64,000 nucleotides of DNA from Nemertoderma westbladi (lineage: Eukaryota; Xenacoelomorpha; Nemertodermatida; Nemertodermatidae), in the NCBI GenBank assembly GCA_032718475.1, contig JAUCBJ010003676.1, forward strand, positions 1-64,000, written 5' to 3'. Both the position numbers and the translations under genes were made by a program. This document shows positions 42,510 to 50,052 of this stretch, piece after piece (positions within the stretch are counted from its first letter, which is position 1; the number at the start of each line of letters is the position of its first letter). The notes beneath the pieces were generated by a model. The model was not told the DNA's origin. It did not search any database and saw only the letters and a program-made list of their open reading frames with translations.

Positions 42510-43479
42510 AGTTTATACTTTCGAAAAATTCCGGTGTCATCTCCTTAGCTGAAGTTTGATCGTGTGACGTCCAATGGTAAGGTAGGCTCGCGAGTCTTCC
42601 GCCCCATTCTTCCATCTCACCTTTCTCGAAAGCCTTGTAGGCTCTGTATAGGCTAAGAGCTTCTTTCTTTTCGCGGGTTGACTGATTCGCCTCGTCCAGC
42701 GTAAGTTCAAATGCATCGGGTTCAACAACCTTAGGTGGGTAAACGACAGTTTCTCCCGCCTTTGGTCCAGTCATAGCAAACGAATGATATGGATTTGATA
42801 AAGGATACCCTCCTTCCTGGTAGCGTAGTTGTTGATGGTTCGAACACCTCGCCAATATCGGTTCGGGATTTTCCTTATTCAAACGCATTGGAATCGCATT
42901 TCGTTGTTCGCGCATACAAGAACCGCATTGATAATAAAGTTTATAAACTGAAAATGCTTCCTTGGTTTCTCTATCGTCCCCTCGAGTTCGTCTGTAAAGG
43001 TGCATTCCATCGAATTCATCTCTTACCGCGGGCATAGGTTCGTGCGCCTTTAGGTATTGCATGGTATGATACAAACGACTAATTTCAGTATCGGGGTCTT
43101 CGCTAATGTCTCCCGTATCACACAAAGCGTCGTACGGGTAAAGTTCATTGAAGGTTTTGCGCAAACTTTCGATTCTTTCATTTAATGCGTTTTGCCTTCT
43201 CTTTAATACATTTGAGTCATATTTAGTTCTCGCGAGTTTCGCAGTACTTTCTGATAATTCCTTTATACCAAATATAGTGTAGTCTTTGGCTCCAAATCTT
43301 TCGAATGGCGCTGCTGCTTCCTCTTGGATATCATATCCCCATCTCGGCTCTCCATGTATCTCCTTCTCCATAATTAGAGGTGTAGTTACATAATCATTAC
43401 TACTAGAGGGAATACAACAGAGTTTGTAGTTAATTGTGAGGAGACGTGAGAGTTTTCGTCTGACCTTTTGGCTCGACAA
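42478..43479 (-). CDS. BEL accessory ORF, first frame (element B)
   Basis: A 333-codon open frame; its first displayed codon is not secure, and an ATG at 43370-43372 (MEKEIHGEPRWGYD) is a likely start. Middle: helical LRKTFNELYPYD, then DPDTEISRLYHTMQYLKAHEPMPAV and a Cys pair YYQCGSC, homologous to the first accessory ORF of the family-A fragment (34965-35744). It contains one copy of the 16-nt motif, read as GRLASLP. Same strand as pol, between integrase and the 3' LTR, about 0.56 kb after the integrase stop. Role unknown; position is where some LTR elements keep an env-like or other extra gene, but there is no signal or membrane segment. Confidence 0.7.
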   Translation of the reverse strand: MSSQKVRRKLSRLLTINYKLCCIPSSSNDYVTTPLIMEKEIHGEPRWGYDIQEEAAAPFERFGAKDYTIFGIKELSESTAKLARTKYDSNVLKRRQNALNERIESLRKTFNELYPYDALCDTGDISEDPDTEISRLYHTMQYLKAHEPMPAVRDEFDGMHLYRRTRGDDRETKEAFSVYKLYYQCGSCMREQRNAIPMRLNKENPEPILARCSNHQQLRYQEGGYPLSNPYHSFAMTGPKAGETVVYPPKVVEPDAFELTLDEANQSTREKKEALSLYRAYKAFEKGEMEEWGGRLASLPYHWTSHDQTSAKEMTPEFFESINFAQNVQSYHI

Positions 43480-44035
43480 CGCTCTAACCTCCTACCCATA
43501 GCCTAAGATCTAGGGTTTCTTTAATGACACGCTGCTTCTTATCTAAAATTTTTTGCCGAAAAATAAAAAACGAATTTGGGCTAAACTGGCTGTGAGTCTA
43601 AAATACTCATCTTTTGATCCCAAACTATTATCAGAAAATAAGCAGTCAAGAATTAGTAATAAATATAGGGAAGTCTATTTTGACGTAACTTATTGAAACA
43701 AGACCGTGTAAAATTTAATTAAAATTTTTAAGAAAGGCTCGCAAGTCTTCCTCTCTTGTTTCTCTAATTTTAAGTTCCACCCGACTGTACCCTGAAATCT
43801 ATTCACTGGAGAAAATTTTAAAAATTTTTCAAATCCAAATGGATTGTCTAAAATTTAGAAAATGTCTCAATATTGTGAGTTCCAAGTAGAATTCCATTTC
43901 TTATACCTACAAATCCCGCTCCTATGTGACACATAAGGGTACTACCCTCAATGTTCACATATAAAGACAATGGAATTCTACCGCTGTCCATACTACAGTG
44001 TACAGGTACGTGGAAATCTATTTGTAAACTCCTAA
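43480..44035 (-). other. Spacer between pol and the accessory ORFs of element B
   Basis: No ORF. AT-rich, with one copy of the dispersed motif at 43736-43751 preceded by AAGAAA. A splice acceptor or internal promoter for the accessory ORFs would be expected here, but none is evident by eye. Confidence 0.5.
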
Positions 44036-45950
44036 TTATTTACTAACATTAGTTGGAGATTTGTAGTCTCCAGACTCGTTACGAGTCTCTTCAAGAAGTA
44101 CGAGACGTTGAGTCGGTCTGTCTACTGTACGACCGTCAATTGTCCGTACTGTCACGGTTCTTGTCACTCCATCCATAGATGGATGTGTGGCTAAAATTAC
44201 ACCTGTTATCCAGAAGCGTCTTTTTAGATTCACTTCCGCTAACAGCACGTGATCTCCCGGCTTTAATGCGCGGGTGTTATTGTACCAAGTTGTTCTGGCA
44301 GAAATAGAGGGCAAATAATGGTTTTGCCATATTTCCCAGAATTTGTTAGCTAGTAGTTGCGTGATTTTCCACGCTTTTCTACCGTAGCTGTCGCTTTCTG
44401 TTGGAAAAGAAATAGGCGTCAAAGTAGTCGGTGCCTGCATTAGCAGGTGTGCCGGTGTTAAAGCAAACTGGGATTGTTTGTCATCGGGTACTAATACTAT
44501 TGGTCTAGTATTTAGTATTGCCTCGATTTCAACAAACAGTGTTGTCAGTTGGTCGTCTGTCAAAATGTGGTTTACTGGAATGACCTTTGCCATTGCCGTT
44601 TTTATAGATCTAATCAATCTCTCCCAGACTCCGCCTCTCCATGGACTATCTGGAGGATTAAACTTCCAAACAATCTTGTAAGGACGTAGTTCGTTTGAGA
44701 TTTGATCATGATCTAATTTCTTAAAGGCTCTAGCAATCTCATTTCGAGCACCAACAAAGTTTGTCCTTTGGTCTGAGTACAAGCATTTCACTAGTCCGCG
44801 TCTGGCGATAAATCGCCGCAATGCTAGTATAAACGCGTTGGTGGAAAGATCCATCACACGTTCAATGTGAACTGCCCTACTGGACATACATGTGAAAATC
44901 AGTCCCCAGCGTTTTACTAGTATACGTCCACGTTTCGTATGTATGGGACCAAAGCAATCAATTCCAGTCTCTGTAAAAGGTGGTCTGAATGCTTGAAGTC
45001 GTGCTTGTGGAAGTTCACTCATTTCTTGAGTACCTATTCTAGAGTGTACCCTTTTACAAATAATACACGTACGTGTCACTGAACTTAACGCTTTACTGGG
45101 TCTAATTAATACAAATCTTGTACGTAAGTAGGAAAGACAGTGGTGTCTTCCAGCGTGTTTCAGATGTAAATGTGCGTCCAGTATCATTGCACGTTGTAAT
45201 TCGTGATGCTGCGGTATTATTATTGGGTATCTAAAGTTTGTGTTAAAGTCAATGTTTTGAAGCCGAGATTTATGACAAATTAAGCCATTATAAATTATCG
45301 GACTCCAACTCAATATTGGTGACGACTTGATTGGTTGACCTTGATTTATAGATGTGAATTCGCGCGCGAAATATCGCAGTTGGTAATGGCGAATTAATTT
45401 AATTTCACACCTGTCAATCTCAGTCAATGTAAGTCGACGTGTAAAATCGCGTTTGCCTTTAACGTATTGTACAAAACGTACAATCCACGCTAATTTTCGG
45501 CAAGCGTTTGTCCAAGAATCTGTTAAGTTTACAATACGGTCGACGTGAGTATTTGTGACGTCATCAGGTAAGTCAATGGAGAATTTGGAAGGTTTTGATT
45601 TACTAGAAGGGCCCACGGGTCCGCCGGTAGGTATTTCCTTGTTGACTGTTAATCCGTCCGGGTCTACAAGTAATTTGTCCTTCTTTGTTTTCTTACCTTG
45701 ATTGTCAGTACTTTGTAAGTCGATCGTTAATGGTGGTTTGAACTCTATGGGGTCACTGGGTTTCGGTAAACTTATTTTTCTGCCGATATTAATCCCGGGT
45801 CTCACCATAGGTTGCAAGTTTGGTATGTCTCTTGAGCGCAAAGTAACACCTGTATTTACATTAGCGTAGGTACTACCCACATCTGTAATACATGAGGTTT
45901 CACTGTGCTTATGGTTGCTCAAGTGTGTCAAATTTGGTAGTTTGTCAAAG
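44036..45950 (-). CDS. pol: BEL/Pao integrase and DUF5641 region (element B)
   Basis: The frame is open for about 635 codons with no real ATG; it follows RNase H with a one-base offset caused by a 4-bp deletion near 45945. After a linker, the zinc-binding HHCC domain is visible: HHELQRAMILDAHLHLKHAG, then CIICKRVH. The integrase core has Asp in TGIDCFGP, Asp in YSDQRTNFVGA, and Glu in WRGGVWERL, the D,D-35-E set. The end has the DUF5641 pattern ALKPGDHVLLAE and a Trp-containing strand. This enzyme would insert the cDNA into the genome. All catalytic residues are present. Confidence 0.88.
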
Positions 45951-47907
45951 GCCGCTCCAATAGGGAAACTGCGGCTTTACTATTTGTCAATATGTTACTA
46001 GTGTCTGGTAGAACATTTTGTGACATGTCTGGTAAAATGTTTCGCGGAACATCCGGCGAAATATCTAGTGACGTGTCTGGCAAAACGTCTGGTTGACCGT
46101 CTAGTAACGCGTCTGGTTGTTTGTCAATAGAAGGCCGCTCCAATAGAGAAACTGCGGCTTTACTATTTGTCAATATGTTACTAGTGTCTGGTAGAACATT
46201 TTTTGACATGTCTGGTAAAATGTTTCGCGGAACATCCGGCGAAATATCTAGTGACATGTCTGGCAAAACGTCTGGTTGACCGTCTAGTAACGCGTCTGGT
46301 TGACCATCTGGCGATATGTCTGGTGTAGAAAGGCTCGCAAGTCTTCCGTTCTTGACCTTTGAAGTTATATCTTTCCATTTCGCCTTTGGTTTTTTCTTGA
46401 GTTTAGCCGCCGTCCTTTTCTTTGCTTTCCCTTTCTTTGGTTTTTTAATTTCCGCGTCTTTAGGGATAGTGTTAGACTTGTTGTCGTATAGTGGCGGCCA
46501 ATGTAGTGTTGATCTTTGCAAGAATTGTGGTCCGTGTTGCCAAAATTCTTTGTTCTCCGGTTTACAGAATTCCTCAGGCATCATTCCTCGCGACGCAATA
46601 TCAGCTGGATTTTGTGGTCCGGGACAATGTCGCCAATCTTCCTTTATTGAACGGTCTAGAATTTCTGCGCGACGGTTTGCTACGAATGTCTTGAATTCAA
46701 GTGTGTCGTTGTTTATGTAAAATAAAACCAACGTCGCGTCAGTCCAATAAAATATCTGTAAACTTGACTGTAGTTCCGTCTGTATAAGGTTCACGATTGT
46801 GGTTGACAGGGTTGCTGCTTGTAGCTCAGCGCGTGGTGTCGTCATATACTTAGTAGGCATGGTCTTAGCCTTAGAAGTAATGAGCGAAACATCAAACTCT
46901 TCTGAGTCTACTTGTCTGCGCAAGTACGCTGCCACACCAAAGCCGTTGTCACTGGCGTCGGAGAAACAATGTAATTCCAAATTGTCAGGAAATGTCGTTT
47001 GTAATGGAAAGTACACTCTGGGTATGGAATAATCCTCTAGTGAAGATAATTCTGCCTCCCAGGTTTTCCATAAGTCCACTTGTTCTGATGAGATCGGCTC
47101 GTCCCATGTCAGTCCATCCTTCCAAATACTGCGCATATAAATTCTGGCTTGCAGTATTATTGGGCTGATGAATCCTAATGGATCGAATAATCGACTCAAT
47201 TTTGACAAGCAGGATCCCTTTGTCAGAATGTTTTCTTGAGTGTCCAGTCTCACCTTCACTCGAAAGTTGTCCGTGTTTGGGTCCCAAAAGAGCCCCAACA
47301 CCTTTGTCGTCGGTAGTGGTTCGAACTCTAGGTCAATGTCACCACCTCCACGCTCAGTCGTTCCGAATGAGTCTACCAATTCGGCACTGTTTGAGGCGAA
47401 TTTGGTGAGGTTAAAACCTCCGCCCGCTAAGCAGTCCCGTAATTGATGTGCTACTGTAATAGCACGTTCTACTGTGTCACAACTCTGTAAACCATCGTCC
47501 ACGTAAAAGTCACGTTCTACGATCTTGATTATCTCTGGGTCATATATATGTTTCTGATCCCTAGCGGCTTGCTTTAGGGCGTACATCGTACAGTTTGGGC
47601 TGTCCCTGGCACCGAAAACGCGAACTTGCATTTGGTAAGTCGCCGGTGGTAGACTTAAGTCTCCTTCCGGGTACCAGAGGAACCTCAAACTGTCTCTGTC
47701 TCGCTCTAACGCTCGCACTTGGTGAAACATAGCTTCGACGTCACAAGTAAAGGCTACTTGACGCTGACGGAAGCGCATAATCACCCCCATAAGATAATTA
47801 TTCATGTTTGGTCCATCCATTAACTCACTATTGAGGGACATTCCCTCAAACAGAGCCGCACAGTCATTGACTACACGTACTTTGTCTGGCTGGTTTATCG
47901 GGGTGTC
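45928..47907 (-). CDS. pol: BEL/Pao reverse transcriptase and RNase H (element B)
   Basis: The open frame begins right of 47841 in mid-RT (KVRVV..CAALFEG) and ends at TGA 45928-45930. RT catalytic positions: VEAMFHQV and YVDD in ERDFYVDDGLQ. RNase H: FSDASDNGFG, PRAELQAA, YWTDATLVL and NPADIASRG supply the four acidic residues. A low-complexity Pro/Asp-rich tail follows, containing a 61-residue direct duplication (45951-46133 and 46134-46316, 183 bp each). The tail carries one copy of the 16-nt motif (46332-46347). The first RT block reads RVVND where the family usually has RVVFD. Confidence 0.88.
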   Translation of the reverse strand, partial: DTPINQPDKVRVVNDCAALFEGMSLNSELMDGPNMNNYLMGVIMRFRQRQVAFTCDVEAMFHQVRALERDRDSLRFLWYPEGDLSLPPATYQMQVRVFGARDSPNCTMYALKQAARDQKHIYDPEIIKIVERDFYVDDGLQSCDTVERAITVAHQLRDCLAGGGFNLTKFASNSAELVDSFGTTERGGGDIDLEFEPLPTTKVLGLFWDPNTDNFRVKVRLDTQENILTKGSCLSKLSRLFDPLGFISPIILQARIYMRSIWKDGLTWDEPISSEQVDLWKTWEAELSSLEDYSIPRVYFPLQTTFPDNLELHCFSDASDNGFGVAAYLRRQVDSEEFDVSLITSKAKTMPTKYMTTPRAELQAATLSTTIVNLIQTELQSSLQIFYWTDATLVLFYINNDTLEFKTFVANRRAEILDRSIKEDWRHCPGPQNPADIASRGMMPEEFCKPENKEFWQHGPQFLQRSTLHWPPLYDNKSNTIPKDAEIKKPKKGKAKKRTAAKLKKKPKAKWKDITSKVKNGRLASLSTPDISPDGQPDALLDGQPDVLPDMSLDISPDVPRNILPDMSKNVLPDTSNILTNSKAAVSLLERPSIDKQPDALLDGQPDVLPDTSLDISPDVPRNILPDMSQNVLPDTSNILTNSKAAVSLLERPLTNYQI
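45951..46316. repeat. 183-bp in-frame tandem duplication in pol
   Basis: Two near-identical 183-bp units; GCCGCTCCAATAG starts at 45951 and 46134. Only a few bases differ. At the downstream edge one unit has GTCAATAGAAGG and the other GTCAAAGG, a 4-bp loss that shifts the frame into the integrase ORF. Confidence 0.9.
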
Positions 47908-48307
47908 TCACGTAGTGATGTGGCAAGTAGTATGTCTGGTCAGTCACAATCTCTGGGTTAGTCATTCGGATAGCGTATCCTTTGGACAAATACGTCTCCA
48001 TCTGAGTATTATACTGCATATGGGCTTTCTCGTCCTTTAATAGACGTTGTCGTATTGAGTGTAAACGTCTTAAGGCTAGCGGATAGTTATTTATGAGTTT
48101 AGGACGTTGGTTACGCCATAGCATCCCTACCTCATAATGTCCATCTTTCGTCTGGCGGATAGTATCTTCCATGATCTTCAAAGATTGTTTCTCTTGTTCC
48201 GACATACATGGTTCGTAGCTACCGGGTTCGGCTGTATCTTGTTCTAACCACCTGATAGTCTTCTCCGTTAATTCTTTGTCCAATGCAGCTTGTTCCACTT
48301 GATGATT
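47864..48307 (-). pseudogene. BEL/Pao RT N-terminal segment (element B), broken at both ends
   Basis: Same frame as the protease segment, separated from it by UGA 48308-48310. It carries the lead-in to RT: LPLALRRLHSI-like helix (NYPLALRRLHSIRQRL), then GYAIR and TYYLPHHYVRHPDKP, parallel to the family-A sequence at 1-120. The frame ends at 47864. A CTGG duplication (47885-47892, GTCTGGCTGG on the plus strand) marks where the reading frame changes to that of the following RT ORF. Confidence 0.75.
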
Positions 48308-50052
48308 TCATAATGCGTCATCATCGATATCGACGGGCATTGTTGAGGTTATTGGTGTAGGTAGACTCGCAAGCCTTCCGGCGTTATCATCTGTCGTCGA
48401 TGGAATCTCTGGCTGACTCGTCTTCTCCCCAAGTTCTAAACTCACCTGGTGGATTAGCTGCTCCTTGTGACTTATCATACTCGCTACACACGTCGTGTCA
48501 TGTTTTGTCGAATGTAGTGTAGTATAGTCTACGTCGTGTGAAAAGGAATGAGTCGAAGTTGTAGTTAATAAACTACATGTACTTTGTATATCGTCTTCCT
48601 CGTCACTTATATCCAGTGTGCGCACAGGCGCTCGAGTATACCACCCTATCGGCGTTCTACAGGCGTATGCGTTTCCCGCTACGACTGCCGATGGTCTGGT
48701 TTCCCACACTTGATGTAGGTTGAATTGATCTGTCCCGATCAGCATTGCTACCGACCTATAGTTGACAGGACATTCAGGTACACCAAGGTGTCTGAAGTAC
48801 TTACGGTCCTCCAAGGATTGTTCTGGGACAGGACCTAGTAGGTTACTAAAGTCCTTTGTGGCCGCAAAGGTTAAATCCTTAAAGGGTAACAAAGACCTCT
48901 CCTTTTCGCTATGTTGCGATTTTGGAAGAAGAGTGTCTAAGTTCAACTTAACTCGTGTTACTGGTATTGCACGTTGTCCATGCATACTACTTACGGTGTA
49001 ACTGACGTTCTTACCTTGTCGGAGATCCGTCACAACATCAGCTACTTTCTCATCCACGTAGCTATGAGATGAGGCTGAATCCAGGATAGCGTAGATCCTC
49101 TTGCTCCCTTTGGTGCCAGTAATCTTGACAGGAATTATACTAAACCCCTTTAGTTGATCAGGCGTCAGAAGCGCAATCGATGGTTGTTTGTCTCCAGTAT
49201 CAAAGTAAGCGTCGTCGTCTTCCGACTCTTCATCCGACGATCCTGATTGTTCCGAGAAGCAATCTCTAATGTGCATCACGAATGTCGGTGTTGTTTTCGA
49301 CTCTCGACCCTTATATGCTGTGTTGCATCTTGCTGCCGCTTCCGGGTGTTCTCTGGTGAAGCGTTTGGTCGGCGTATGACTGTCTGTATGTAGCAAACCG
49401 TCGTGGTTGCGTCCACAAGAAGGACAAGTGTCTGTATTTGGGCAGTCTTTACGGACATGTCCATGTAGCGTACACCGCCAACAAGAGTCCAATGGCCGTA
49501 TTTGTAGTCGTCGTTCCTCCGAGTTCAATTCGCGGAATAGTCGACAACCTCTCAGTTTATGGCTAGTATGTCGTTTACCTAGCCGTTCGCAATATTGGCA
49601 TCCGTTAAAGTCTGTGCTCAGTTGCTGTCGGATCTGTTTGGTTCCAATTGGTGTGGATACCTTATTATCGTCCGAAAATTGTCGGGTGTCGGTCGATGTT
49701 GCGTAGGTAACCGTCTTGGTGGATGTTGTTTGGGGTTTTTGTCGGTTCGAAGATGGTAATGTTATTCCTTCCGCCACGATATGTTGGTCCGTGTAGTTCG
49801 AACGCGTCTCAACTACTGCCTCTCTGGATATCAGTAAGTAGACGTCTTCCAACTTCAAGAATCCGCCTCTCTCTTCTCGCTGATATTCTATCTTTCGCCA
49901 CTCCCGACGAAGTCGATGGTGTAATCTTCCTATTATTTTAAATACGACTGTCGGAGTGTTCGCGTAGTCAAGTTGTCCAATCGAGCGTAGTGTAGTAATG
50001 GCGTTCTTAATCTCGTCAGCTAACTTCAGTAAGTCAACGGGTTTTGTTATAG
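48308..50052 (-). CDS. Gag C-terminus, zinc knuckles and aspartic protease (element B)
   Basis: Open from the G tract to UGA 48308-48310. It begins with the end of Gag (DEIKNAITTL, EWRKIEY), then a Cys-rich region: CQYCERLGKRHTSHKLRGC, a perfect CCHC knuckle CWRCTLHGHVRKDC, and CPSCGRNHDGLLH. The aspartic protease has the active-site stretch ILDSASSHSYVDE, with Asp-Ser-Ala where retropepsins mostly have Asp-Ser/Thr-Gly. An acidic linker precedes it (SSDEESEDDDAYFD). One copy of the dispersed motif (48364-48379, variant) is read as GRLASLP near the end. The frame offset to the upstream Gag ORF lies at the homopolymer. Confidence 0.82.

Noticed and set aside
34334-43479. Accessory ORFs as envelope genes
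   Set aside because: No signal peptide, membrane segment or Cys pattern of a fusion protein; the Cys/His pattern fits zinc binding.
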